From Oscillospiraceae bacterium (GTDB lineage: Bacteria > Bacillota > Clostridia > Oscillospirales > Acutalibacteraceae), in the NCBI GenBank assembly GCA_029004655.1, contig JAQVYP010000011.1, forward strand, positions 1 through 20,983: 20,983 nucleotides of DNA, written 5' to 3'. The position numbers were made by a program, and so were the translations under genes. Shown one piece after another: positions 6,450 through 14,400 of this stretch (positions are counted from its first letter, which is position 1; each line of letters opens with the position of its first letter). A model generated the notes under the pieces. It ran no database searches and was not told the origin of the DNA. It worked only from the letters and a program-made list of their open reading frames with translations.

Positions 6450-8226
6450 TTCTCGTGTTATTACCAATTTATGGTTTTCAATAAAACAGGTCTTTTTGTC
6501 AAGTCCAATTTTGTTTGTCATTAGTATGCTAATATCCATTACAAATAAAATAATTTCATTTGTAATGATGTACATTGCTAAACTGACGATCGATGAGTTA
6601 CAATATATATATTTGGGGCAAGACTCCCCCGAATCGATTGTAAAATATATTATCTTTACAGTATCTTTAACAATTTGTCTAGCCTTTTTTGGCTGGATTG
6701 ATTCTGTGGTGAATGCAAAACAGAGCTACAAGTTTCAAATATATGTGGATGAAACATTTATTAATAAAAATGCCACCCTAGATATTGCAATCTTTGATAA
6801 TCCCAAATTTTATAATATTCTTGAAGAAGCTGAAAGATCGAAAAGAGCTTTGAATTTTGTTGTGTCTCGTGTTATACACTTTACTAGCTATATTATCTCG
6901 CTTGTTATTTCTCTTAGTATTGCATTTTCGTATCAAAATATGTTATTGCCATTTGTTATCATTGCTTTTGTAATCCCAGCATTATTTAACAAAGGAAGAT
7001 ATTATACCAAAGTTTACCAATATGACATTGATAAACGAACACAGATGAGAAAAATGAGCTATGATGCTAAAATATTACTTGATAAAACTGCTGCGAAAGA
7101 ACTGCGTTTTTATAACATTAAAGAATATATTTTAAAAAAATATGATGCTGGGCTAAGCGAGTATATCAAAGGAAAAAAGAAAATTATTCATACTTATGGT
7201 TTAATCAATTCGTTTTTTAATGTTCTGCCTACTGTAGGTGTTTTCATTGCAGTTTTAATAGTGACCAATAATATTCTCGCGGGAGAAGGAAAAATTGGCG
7301 ACTTTGTTTATTACATGGGAATATTCGTAACATTAAAAGAAAATCTGCTGGGTATGGTTGAAGATATTTCTAAATTAAAGGAAAGCGAATATGCGATACA
7401 AAAATATCAGGATTATATGAATATAAAACCGCTTTTGCATACTTTGGGAACAAAATCTATAGAGAAAATAGAAACAATTGAATTGAAAGATGTTTGTTTT
7501 ACATATCCAAAGACAGATGCGCCAATATTTGACAAATTGAATTTAAAAATCGTCATTCCGCAGAAGATCGCAATTGTTGGCATGAATGGAGCAGGAAAAA
7601 CGACAATCATAAAACTGCTATTGCGTTTTTATGATGTTGATAGTGGCGAAATACTAATTAATGGAGTCAATATAAAAGAGTTCGAAGTGAATTCCTTACG
7701 AAAACTTATTGCTCCGGCCTTTCAAACACCTATACTATATTCTTTGAGTTTAAGATTAAATGTGTCTCTTTCCGATATGTCGCAAAAAGGTGATGATGCC
7801 AGAATCATAGAAAAACTAAAAATGTTTGGCTTGGATGATTTGGCGAATGAAAGTGAGTTGGAAAAGGATATATCGCGAGATTTTTGTGAAGACGGAATTA
7901 TGCTTTCAGGAGGACAACGCCAAAAATTAGCTTTGGCACGCTTTGCATTTCCTGATGCAGATTTATATATTATGGATGAGCCTACAGCTTCTCTTGATCC
8001 AATATCCGAACATGACATTCTCTGTGAATTTAAAAAACTATACGCTGATAAAGGAATGATTATGGTGTCACATAGGCTTTCTAATGTTGTTGACATGGAT
8101 TGCATTTTTGTGTTCAAGGATGGACGTTGCGTTGAACAGGGCAATCATAACACTTTGTATAAGATGCAGGGATTATATTATGAAATGTTTACACGTCAAA
8201 GCTTCAATTATACTACTTCAGAGTAA
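6433..8226 (+). CDS. ABC exporter half-transporter 1 (membrane domain fused to ATPase)
   Basis: 597 aa from ATG 6433 (GGAG 10 bases upstream; an upstream TTG at 6373 would add 20 residues). The N-terminal ~300 residues carry several long hydrophobic stretches (for example SSPILFVISMLISI), the type I exporter membrane domain. The ATPase domain has Walker A GMNGAGKTT (383-391), signature LSGGQRQ (491-497), Walker B with catalytic Glu516 (MDEPTASLDP) and switch His547 (VSHRLS). The site is fully canonical, so it should hydrolyse ATP. There is no N-terminal C39 peptidase domain, so it does not itself cut a double-glycine leader. It lies 24 bases before a second exporter gene of the same architecture; together they probably form a heterodimer exporting the modified peptide. 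Confidence 0.88.
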   Translation: MKTKPNSRVITNLWFSIKQVFLSSPILFVISMLISITNKIISFVMMYIAKLTIDELQYIYLGQDSPESIVKYIIFTVSLTICLAFFGWIDSVVNAKQSYKFQIYVDETFINKNATLDIAIFDNPKFYNILEEAERSKRALNFVVSRVIHFTSYIISLVISLSIAFSYQNMLLPFVIIAFVIPALFNKGRYYTKVYQYDIDKRTQMRKMSYDAKILLDKTAAKELRFYNIKEYILKKYDAGLSEYIKGKKKIIHTYGLINSFFNVLPTVGVFIAVLIVTNNILAGEGKIGDFVYYMGIFVTLKENLLGMVEDISKLKESEYAIQKYQDYMNIKPLLHTLGTKSIEKIETIELKDVCFTYPKTDAPIFDKLNLKIVIPQKIAIVGMNGAGKTTIIKLLLRFYDVDSGEILINGVNIKEFEVNSLRKLIAPAFQTPILYSLSLRLNVSLSDMSQKGDDARIIEKLKMFGLDDLANESELEKDISRDFCEDGIMLSGGQRQKLALARFAFPDADLYIMDEPTASLDPISEHDILCEFKKLYADKGMIMVSHRLSNVVDMDCIFVFKDGRCVEQGNHNTLYKMQGLYYEMFTRQSFNYTTSE

Positions 8227-8250
8227 AATATTTCGGAAGGGTTTTTTATA

Positions 8251-10044
8251 ATGAGAGAACGAGTGAGAAAAACCGGATTAAACATTGCCTTTTGTTTCCG
8301 CTTGTTGTACAAGGCAAACAAAAAGACAACTATCTTTTTGTTGATTGTTAATTTAGTGAACACATTGGTGCCCATTGCAGTGTTGTATATGAGCAGAACC
8401 ATTATCAATAGTATCACAGAGGGATTTTCGATAGGAATCAATGAAGTTCGCATTGTTTCTATGATTGCGATTTATTTTCTGATGAATATTACGATTTCAT
8501 TTTTTGAGGAATACTCTCATAAAATCTCCATACTTGCTATACAGGATCTATTAAAATATATAAACATTGAGATCATGAGGAAATCGGCATCCATGGATAT
8601 TTCCTATTTTGATATTCCGCAATTATTTGATGAAGTCAATATCAGCCGAGATAACGCCAAGCAATTACACAATATCGTATTTTCTCTTGTAAAAGTACTT
8701 GGGAGTGTCATCCGATTAATATCAACTTTTGTAATTGCAATTCAAATAAACACATGGTTTGTTATCTTTATTATCGCCTCCCTAATACCAAAATTCTTTT
8801 TTTCAAAGAAAATAGAACTCACATCCTATGCTTTTGAAAAAAAACAAGCAAAAGATAATCGTAGAGTATCGTATTACTATTCACTGTTGTTTCGGCGAGA
8901 TGCTGCGTGTGAAATGCGTTATTATAACTTTATTACATTCGTAAAAAACAGTTATTTGAGTCTAAAAATGCAAGTGACTTCGGAGCTTAATCAATTTAAT
9001 AATCGTAATGCATTATATCGATTTTTGTTAATGCTTCCACCGATAGCTGTAGAAACAATTGTGAAAATATATACGGTGGTAATGATAGCCTCGAAATTCT
9101 TTACAGTCGGAGATTATACATTTGTTACGGGCATTTACTCGTCGTTAAACAGTTCAATAGATAGTATTATGTCGAGCATAGCGATGTTTGAAGGATATGA
9201 TCAAAAAATCAGCGATTTCAAAAAATTTTTCGCATACGACGGCGATGATGGTGTTTTTGGAAACACTGACATTCCAATGATTAAGGAAATCGAGTTCAGA
9301 AATGTTTGTTTTACATATCCGAAATCAAATACTCCGACATTACATAATTTGTCATTTAAAATCACTGAGGGCGAGAAAGTGATGTTAGTTGGTGAAAACG
9401 GAGCGGGAAAAACTACCATTGTCAAGCTTATATGCGGATTTTACACTGAATATGAAGGTCTCATTTTAATAAATGGAATAGATATAAAAAAATATCGTAT
9501 TGAAACCCTGCGTACGCACCTGTCAAGCGTATTTCAAGATTTTACAACGTTTTCTTATACTATACGGGAAAATGTAGCGTTTGGATGCATTGAGTGCATT
9601 AAAAACGACAGAAAGATTATCGACTGTCTTAAGTCCGCTGACTTTAGAAACAATGATTTTACAAATGACAATATCGATATGTATGTAAATAAAGAATTTG
9701 ATGAAGATGGTATTGTTCTTTCAGGGGGACAACAGCAAAGGCTTGCTATTGCGCGGGCATATATGCGAGATTCCCAACTTGTTTTAATGGATGAACCCAA
9801 TGCATCCCTTGATCCTATTGCAGAATGTGAATTGTTAGAACAATTTAAAAAGCTTTACGATCATTGTATGCTATTGTTTATATCACATCGACTGTCAAAT
9901 TCGACACTGATGGATCGTATTTTGGTGCTTGAAAACGGAACTGTTGTTGAGGAAGGAAATCATAGTGAGTTAATGCTATTACAAAAACGATATTATAAGA
10001 TGTTTTCTTTACAGGCAGAAAAGTATATGCCGCAAAAAGAATAA
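8251..10044 (+). CDS. ABC exporter half-transporter 2 (membrane domain fused to ATPase)
   Basis: 597 aa, ATG with GGAAGGG 11-17 bases upstream. Membrane domain at the N-terminus (hydrophobic stretches near residues 28-48, 65-85, 160-185). ATPase: Walker A GENGAGKTT (381-389), Q-loop SSVFQDF, signature LSGGQQQR (490-497), Walker B with Glu515 (MDEPNASLDP), switch His546 (ISHRLS). Both partners keep a catalytic glutamate, so unlike many heterodimeric exporters neither site looks degenerate at that position. Again no peptidase domain. Likely partner of the preceding gene, inserted in the cytoplasmic membrane; cargo by context is the CXXX-repeat product. A self-immunity pump is possible as well. 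Confidence 0.88.
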   Translation: MRERVRKTGLNIAFCFRLLYKANKKTTIFLLIVNLVNTLVPIAVLYMSRTIINSITEGFSIGINEVRIVSMIAIYFLMNITISFFEEYSHKISILAIQDLLKYINIEIMRKSASMDISYFDIPQLFDEVNISRDNAKQLHNIVFSLVKVLGSVIRLISTFVIAIQINTWFVIFIIASLIPKFFFSKKIELTSYAFEKKQAKDNRRVSYYYSLLFRRDAACEMRYYNFITFVKNSYLSLKMQVTSELNQFNNRNALYRFLLMLPPIAVETIVKIYTVVMIASKFFTVGDYTFVTGIYSSLNSSIDSIMSSIAMFEGYDQKISDFKKFFAYDGDDGVFGNTDIPMIKEIEFRNVCFTYPKSNTPTLHNLSFKITEGEKVMLVGENGAGKTTIVKLICGFYTEYEGLILINGIDIKKYRIETLRTHLSSVFQDFTTFSYTIRENVAFGCIECIKNDRKIIDCLKSADFRNNDFTNDNIDMYVNKEFDEDGIVLSGGQQQRLAIARAYMRDSQLVLMDEPNASLDPIAECELLEQFKKLYDHCMLLFISHRLSNSTLMDRILVLENGTVVEEGNHSELMLLQKRYYKMFSLQAEKYMPQKE

Positions 10045-10139
10045 AGTCTCTACATTGATATAGAGCATCACGATCAAAACAGTTATGTAAGTTATAGTAT
10101 CGTATATGAAAGTCAAGATGATAATCAGGAGTTAGAAAA

Positions 10140-10383
10140 ATGAATGACAAGTATGAATTAAAAAAAACATAATAGTACTCAATTGGGACGAAGAATTATG
10201 GAAGTGTGCCATGATTATTCAATTGATTATATCAATGAAGCTGAGTTAGCAAGCGTCTTACATCACTATGCAATAACTTATCCGGAAATTTTGTTTGAAA
10301 ATGGCAAAGTAAGACAATCAATAGTGAATATTATTGGAAAAAAAAGAAGCATTTATATTCTATCTTTAGAAGCAAAAAGATAA
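10140..10383 (+). CDS. Small conserved-looking protein interrupted by a frameshift in an A8 run
   Basis: ATG 10140 follows CAGGAG by 8 bases and encodes MNDKYELKK before an A8 run (10160-10167) and a stop at 10170-10172. Dropping one A joins it to the next frame (HNSTQLGRRIMEVCHDYSID and onward), open to the TAA at 10381-10383, about 80 aa in total. The downstream part alone has only a TTG at 10183 or the ATG at 10198, neither with a good ribosome site. The end NIIGKKRSIYILSLEAK and the pattern of an early helix plus ELASVLHHYAITYPEILF resemble a family of ~80-aa uncharacterised clostridial proteins I recall near radical SAM peptide clusters. The join could be real slippage, a mutation or a read error. 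Confidence 0.55.
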
Positions 10384-10433
10384 TTGCTTTTTAGAAACAA
10401 CATATAAAATGTTAGCTAATGAAGGGGAATTAA

Positions 10434-11177
10434 ATGAATATAGATTTGAGGGATAAAGTTGTCGTAGTGACAGGATCATCTAAGGGAATCGGGAAGGAAC
10501 TTATTAAAGCGTTTGCAAAAGAAGGTTCTCAAATTGTAATAAATTATTTTCAAAGCGAAGAAGCAGCCAATCAACTTTATAATCAAATTATAAAGCATAA
10601 CAAAAAATGCATAAGAATAAAAGCGGATGTAACTAATCAAGCGGATGTGGATCATTTATGCAGCGAAACAATTTCAACATTTGGGAGAATCGATGTTCTC
10701 GTAAATAATGCGGGTATTTGCGATGATAATCTCATACAATTAATGCCAGAAGAACAATGGCGAAGAGTTATTGATGTGAATCTTACGGGAACATTTTTGT
10801 GCTGTCGAGCATTTTCAAAGATTATGATACGCCAAGGCTTTGGCTCTATTATCAATATTTCATCGTTAAAAGGGCAAGGAGGCTGCGAAGGTCAAACTAA
10901 TTATTCGGCTTCAAAAGCAGGCTTGATAGGCTTTACTAAATCATTAGCGAAGGAACTTGGCATGTATAACATTTCAGTCAATGCATTATGCCCAGGATTC
11001 ATAGTGACAGATTTAAATAGACATAATGATGAAAAAAGGAAAATAGCAATGGAAAAAAGTCTTATGTCTATTGATAATTCTTTGCACGATTTACTCAATT
11101 TCATACTATTTTTATCATCAGATAGGCTTTTAGGGGTAAGTGGTCAAGTTTTTAATATTGATTCAAGATGCAAATAA
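10434..11177 (+). CDS. FabG-like short-chain dehydrogenase/reductase (3-oxoacyl-ACP reductase type)
   Basis: 247 aa, ATG with AAGGGGA about 6-12 bases upstream. Classical SDR layout: cofactor motif TGSSKGIG (13-20), NNAG (91-94), Asn115 in DVNLTG, catalytic Ser144, Tyr157 and Lys161 (YSASK), then PGFIVTDL and a C-terminal GQVFNID. Size and motif spacing match FabG, which reduces 3-oxoacyl-ACP with NADPH; TGSSKG with no acidic residue at the end of strand 2 also suits NADPH. With an acyl ligase and free ACP in the cluster it probably reduces a carrier-bound or peptide-linked keto group (inference). No ketosynthase is visible in the window, so the keto substrate must come from elsewhere. Another SDR substrate is possible. 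Confidence 0.85.
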   Translation: MNIDLRDKVVVVTGSSKGIGKELIKAFAKEGSQIVINYFQSEEAANQLYNQIIKHNKKCIRIKADVTNQADVDHLCSETISTFGRIDVLVNNAGICDDNLIQLMPEEQWRRVIDVNLTGTFLCCRAFSKIMIRQGFGSIINISSLKGQGGCEGQTNYSASKAGLIGFTKSLAKELGMYNISVNALCPGFIVTDLNRHNDEKRKIAMEKSLMSIDNSLHDLLNFILFLSSDRLLGVSGQVFNIDSRCK

Positions 11178-11616
11178 CATGGCCATAGAATGAAATTCAT
11201 TTGCCTAAACAAACAGACCATGCTTGACATATTGCCAAAAAAATCACAAAGCATTTGGACTACTTAACTGGTGAATAATATAGTCATGTATATAGGTTTT
11301 CGGGAATACGGCAGCAATGGCATAGAAAAAACTAATCATATTGTCCGTGAAGACATCCACTTCGCCTCTGTTAAGAAGTCTGTTCAGCACAATTGCCCAA
11401 AATTTTGCGCTTTGTTTTCGCCTACACCTTTTTGAAGATTTGCATAAATTCTGCGACTGTCTATCCCTCGATATGTTAAGAAGAGAATTTTCTACTTCAT
11501 TTTTAATAAACATCCAAGATCCCTAATTGTACTCAAATGTGACAAAAAAACATATTATCAAAAGCTAATCTTAATAATTTGATTACTGAATTTATAAAAG
11601 ATGAGGAGACAAAATT
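11178..11616. other. 439-base interval without a convincing gene
   Basis: A minus-strand frame of 89 codons (11244-11513) and an overlapping plus-strand frame of 61 codons exist. Neither has a ribosome site, recognisable domain or fitting context. The minus-strand product has protein-like stretches (VDVFTDNMISFFYAIAAVF) and might be the end of a dead transposase, but I cannot place it. The Shine-Dalgarno site GAGGAG for the next gene lies near 11602. Confidence 0.4.
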
Positions 11617-13425
11617 ATGACTGAACATATCGGAAACAATGGATATTGTACCGTATTCCTTTACACAAGCATTTTAGAACAGGAACAGAAAGATATGCGA
11701 TATTGTACTACTGCTGAAAAATTCAAGAGAGATATGTATCAGATGATAGAGGCCGGATATCAGCCTGTTTCTTTAAGGGATCTTTACGCGTTCAAACATA
11801 GAACAGAACAACCTTCTGTTTCATATTTTTCTGTTGTTATGATCGGGGGATATGAAGACAACTATACTGTAGCGTTCCCTATTTTAAAAGAAATGAATGT
11901 GCCCGCTTCTATCTTTGTCTGTACTGATCTTGTCGGAAAAGATAGTTATCCGGGAATCAATCCTTTTACGCCACATTTTGGTTGGAAAGCAGCTCGCGAC
12001 ATGCGTGAATCTGGATTGATTGATATATACGCTATGTGGCATCCTTTTGATAAAGAAAAGGATCTTCAAACCGCTGTAAAAGAAAAAATCAGGGTTTTGA
12101 ATCAAAATTTGCGGTCTGATGATGCTGGTTTTGCATTTTGCTATTCCAACATCGATAAAACTGTTGTGACAAATTTAACAGAATTGGGTGTGAAAGTAAT
12201 TCTGACGAATGAGACGCTTAAGACAGCTGAAAATTCGCAAAGAGAAATTATCGTATCGACAAATGTAGAATACTATACTGAGATTTTTGATGCTATGAGT
12301 CGACAGATAGGGATTCATAACGATCTGTTATACAAAGCAATTGGAATCAATGAGATTCACATATATGAAAAGACTTTAAAAGAAAAATATTATGGTCTTA
12401 ATCTGCCTTCAATATCTCTTCCAATAAATCGATATCCTATGATACGCAATTATCTCCGTCATGCGTTCCCCTTTAGTGTGTTGGAAACGGAACGCCATGA
12501 TCGAGTAGAACGATTGGTTTTAAACGAATATATTGAAACGGTATTCGTTCCTTCCTATCATTGGTTTGATTATCATAATACGATATATAAGAATTGGGAT
12601 TGTTTATGTTGCTTTACCATGACGCGGGATATCATGAAGATTAATAATATTGATGTTGTTGAATATGTTATAAACAGCTTATATGAAGGCTATTATTGCG
12701 ATATTTGGTTAGATACCTACTATATTCCGAAAAAACCAGGATATATGAAAGAACATCAGACACACGGCTTGCTTATATACGGGTATAATAATGCGAAAAA
12801 AGTTTTTTTGGTGTTATCCTATACAAATCATGCTGTTTATGAAGAGTTTGAAGTATCCTTATGTGATTTCGCAATGGCCTGTGTCAGTCCCTATTTTGGA
12901 GAACTGAGTTTGATGAAGCGAAATGATGAATGCCCGATTGTATATAATATCCATCTTCTTCGAGATCGGTTGAGTCGATATATATATTCAATTACAGAAG
13001 ATGATCATGATTTAAAGTATATAAAACCTGATATAGGAAATTATTATAATTTTCATGCATGTGAGTATTTTGCAGATTCATTATATGATAGTGCTCTGAG
13101 AGAAAAAAATATCCATCAAACATCTCTTTATGGTTTTGCAGAGCATAAACGGTGCATGGCGTGGAGACTACAGTATATCTGCCAAATTGAAGGCTTTTGT
13201 GTAGACAATTCTAATGTAGATGCGTATATGAGAAATACGGAAAGAGATTGCGAGTTTTTGATCAATGTAAGTATAAAATATAATTTAACGAAGAAGGAAC
13301 GAGTGCTTGTGACAGCAGCTAACTGTGCAAAAAATTTGGTGCGTCAAGAGCGGGAAGCAATTCTGTGGCTCATTGAGAAAATTGATGGGAAATATGCGGA
13401 GAAAAACAGAAGCATCGGAAATTAG
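11617..13425 (+). CDS. Polysaccharide-deacetylase-like pseudoenzyme fused to a BtrH/C39-like domain
   Basis: 602 aa, ATG with GAGGAG about 10 bases upstream. Residues ~30-200 follow the NodB-type deacetylase pattern: TTAEKFKRDMYQMIEAGYQP, then VVMIGGYEDNYTVAFPILKE and NVPASIFVCTDLVG. The usual FDDG has become MIGG (75-78), so both catalytic Asp are gone, and the metal-binding His motif is lost around 139-145. Residues ~325-420 resemble the cysteine-peptidase-like fold of BtrH/C39 proteins: WDCLCC (327-332), then DIWLDTYYIPKKPGY (362-376) and HGLLIYGYNN (383-392) with His383. BtrH of butirosin synthesis moves an acyl group from an ACP to an amine, so an ACP-dependent acyltransferase fits this cluster; a leader peptidase is the alternative. 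The C-terminal ~180 residues are unassigned. Domain calls are by pattern only. Confidence 0.6.
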   Translation: MTEHIGNNGYCTVFLYTSILEQEQKDMRYCTTAEKFKRDMYQMIEAGYQPVSLRDLYAFKHRTEQPSVSYFSVVMIGGYEDNYTVAFPILKEMNVPASIFVCTDLVGKDSYPGINPFTPHFGWKAARDMRESGLIDIYAMWHPFDKEKDLQTAVKEKIRVLNQNLRSDDAGFAFCYSNIDKTVVTNLTELGVKVILTNETLKTAENSQREIIVSTNVEYYTEIFDAMSRQIGIHNDLLYKAIGINEIHIYEKTLKEKYYGLNLPSISLPINRYPMIRNYLRHAFPFSVLETERHDRVERLVLNEYIETVFVPSYHWFDYHNTIYKNWDCLCCFTMTRDIMKINNIDVVEYVINSLYEGYYCDIWLDTYYIPKKPGYMKEHQTHGLLIYGYNNAKKVFLVLSYTNHAVYEEFEVSLCDFAMACVSPYFGELSLMKRNDECPIVYNIHLLRDRLSRYIYSITEDDHDLKYIKPDIGNYYNFHACEYFADSLYDSALREKNIHQTSLYGFAEHKRCMAWRLQYICQIEGFCVDNSNVDAYMRNTERDCEFLINVSIKYNLTKKERVLVTAANCAKNLVRQEREAILWLIEKIDGKYAEKNRSIGN

Positions 13426-13459
13426 AAAGGTGGGCAATTGCACCGTTGTGAACATATAA

Positions 13460-13591
13460 CTGGCTAATGTACAGTTCAACTGGAAGCTTGCAGATATTTA
13501 CGGTTGCCACAATTTTGTATGTAGGGATGACGAAAAAGTCTGTCGTAACTGTAAAATGATTTTGTGTATCAATGAAATGAAAAAGATTTAA
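13460..13591 (+). pseudogene. Cysteine-rich gene remnant lacking a start codon
   Basis: A 43-codon open frame after TAA 13457-13459 encodes a protein-like stretch with five cysteines (NWKLADIYGCHNFVCRDDEK, then VCRNCKMILCINEMKKI) ending at TAA 13589-13591. There is no ATG, GTG or TTG suitable as a start and no ribosome site, so it looks like the 3' end of a gene whose front was cut off where the AT-rich cluster ends. Family not recognised. It could be a chance frame. Confidence 0.3.
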
Positions 13592-13600
13592 GACAAATAG
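13592..13600 (+). repeat. 9-bp direct repeat, left copy (GACAAATAG)
   Basis: GACAAATAG occurs here directly after the cysteine-rich remnant and again at 20840-20848, just past the last recombinase gene. The two copies bracket about 7.2 kb holding the regulators and the integration genes. They might be element ends or attachment-site remnants, but a 9-bp match in AT-rich DNA can arise by chance. Confidence 0.25.
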
Positions 13601-13616
13601 CTTAATATGAAAGCTA

Positions 13617-13654
13617 CGGGAGCGATTTATTACAATCGCTCCCGTTTTTGTTTT
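13617..13654 (+). terminator. Strong intrinsic terminator closing the biosynthetic region
   Basis: Perfect 11-bp stem CGGGAGCGATT / AATCGCTCCCG with loop TATTAC, followed by TTTTTGTTTT. It is the first clear terminator after the biosynthetic genes and separates them from the mobile-element genes. Confidence 0.92.
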
Positions 13655-13670
13655 CGGGAAAGGAGAAGCC

Positions 13671-13760
13671 GTGCAAGAGTTTTTTGTAAAACCCATCCGT
13701 TTGCGTATCCCGAAACAAGCCTCTGCAATGTGGCAGCCGTACATAGCCAGATATCCGTAA
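13671..13760 (+). CDS. Candidate 29-aa small protein or leader peptide
   Basis: GTG start with AAAGGAG 5 bases before it, ending TAA at 13758-13760. The product is basic and begins MQEFFVKPIRLRIPKQ, ending MWQPYIARYP. The strong ribosome site is the main evidence; I recognise no family. It ends 7 bases before the hairpin in front of the sigma-like gene, so translating it could influence that hairpin. It may also be accidental. Confidence 0.3.
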   Translation: MQEFFVKPIRLRIPKQASAMWQPYIARYP

Positions 13761-13761
13761 T

Positions 13762-13806
13762 CTTTGGAATTTTGATTTGTATTAACGCTCAAATCAAAAT
13801 TCAAAG
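13762..13806 (+). promoter_or_regulatory. Hairpin reaching the ribosome site of the first sigma-like gene
   Basis: GAATTTTGATTTG (13767-13779) pairs perfectly with CAAATCAAAATTC (13790-13802). The stem extends through CTTTG/CAAAG with one bulged G, so it covers the front of the AAAGGAG Shine-Dalgarno site of the gene at 13819. A translational switch or mRNA stabiliser is a reasonable inference. Confidence 0.55.
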
Positions 13807-13818
13807 GAGATTACAAAA

Positions 13819-14340
13819 ATGGCATTTAACAACGGACTTGAAAGAAAGAGATTTGAATCAAAACAGAAAGCTTTACGCGAAGAATACAATAGGCTCGGAA
13901 TGAGTGAAGAACAAATTCAAACGCTATATGAATATGATCTGGCTGATTTTAACAGTAATAGAAGATTTATCACGCACACACAGCCGATCAATCTTGCTGA
14001 TCTGGAAGCGGACGAGGACAGCAACGCCGAATCCGGCAGGAATCCTATGTTTGAGGAATTTAGAGAGGTATTGTCGGTGAATGACAGTGGAAAGTTGCTT
14101 CAGTCTCGCTACGGTTGGATTGAAGAAATTGACGATCCGAAGCTGGCAAAAAAGCTGAAAAGGCTGTCGCCCGATAATCTGGAGTTTCTGACGCTGCTTG
14201 CTTTCGACGGCTATTCGCAGAATGAAATTGCTGCATCCCTTTCTGTATCGCAACAGGAAATTTCAAAAAAAAATCAACCGCATAAAAAAATATTTGAAAT
14301 CGGGGTCGTGAAAACAGCCTTCTCGCCGGCTACCAATTGA
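13819..14340 (+). CDS. Sigma-70 region 4-like regulator of an integrative element, 3' end frameshifted
   Basis: ATG with AAAGGAG 10-16 bases upstream. It starts MAFNNGLERKRFESKQKALR, a beginning I associate with sigma-factor-like proteins on clostridial conjugative elements. Residues ~107-150 form a sigma region 4 helix-turn-helix (LSPDNLEFLTLLAFDGYSQNEIAASLSVSQQEIS). The next bases hold an A9 run (14265-14273). As read, the frame yields KKNQPHKKIFEIGVVKTAFS to a stop at 14338. With one A fewer it yields KKINRIKKYLKSGS and stops at 14309-14311, a much more family-like ending. So the natural protein is probably ~163 aa and the window carries a frameshift, a slippage site or a read error. Likely role: transcription control of element genes. 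Confidence 0.7.
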   Translation: MAFNNGLERKRFESKQKALREEYNRLGMSEEQIQTLYEYDLADFNSNRRFITHTQPINLADLEADEDSNAESGRNPMFEEFREVLSVNDSGKLLQSRYGWIEEIDDPKLAKKLKRLSPDNLEFLTLLAFDGYSQNEIAASLSVSQQEISKKNQPHKKIFEIGVVKTAFSPATN

Positions 14341-14371
14341 GAGGACATACACACAATACTCTTGCTGTTCT

Positions 14372-14400
14372 TTGAAAATCAAATTGACATTCACTAAATA
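14372..14400 (+). promoter_or_regulatory. Possible sigma-A promoter after the first sigma-like gene
   Basis: TTGAAA (14372-14377), a 17-base spacer, then TAAATA (14395-14400). A second -35-like TTGACA at 14384-14389 has no partner. It would drive the gene-free stretch that ends at the terminator at 14953. Confidence 0.35.

Noticed and set aside
7722..8144. 140-codon minus-strand frame opposite the first exporter
   Set aside because: Opposite the ATPase domain; serine-rich antisense artefact.
11244..11513. 89-codon minus-strand frame, considered as transposase remnant
   Set aside because: Vague resemblance only; no motif that would name a family.
13370..13804. 144-codon minus-strand frame over the cluster/element boundary
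   Set aside because: Crosses the strong terminator hairpin and the small regulatory region; no ribosome site and no domain.
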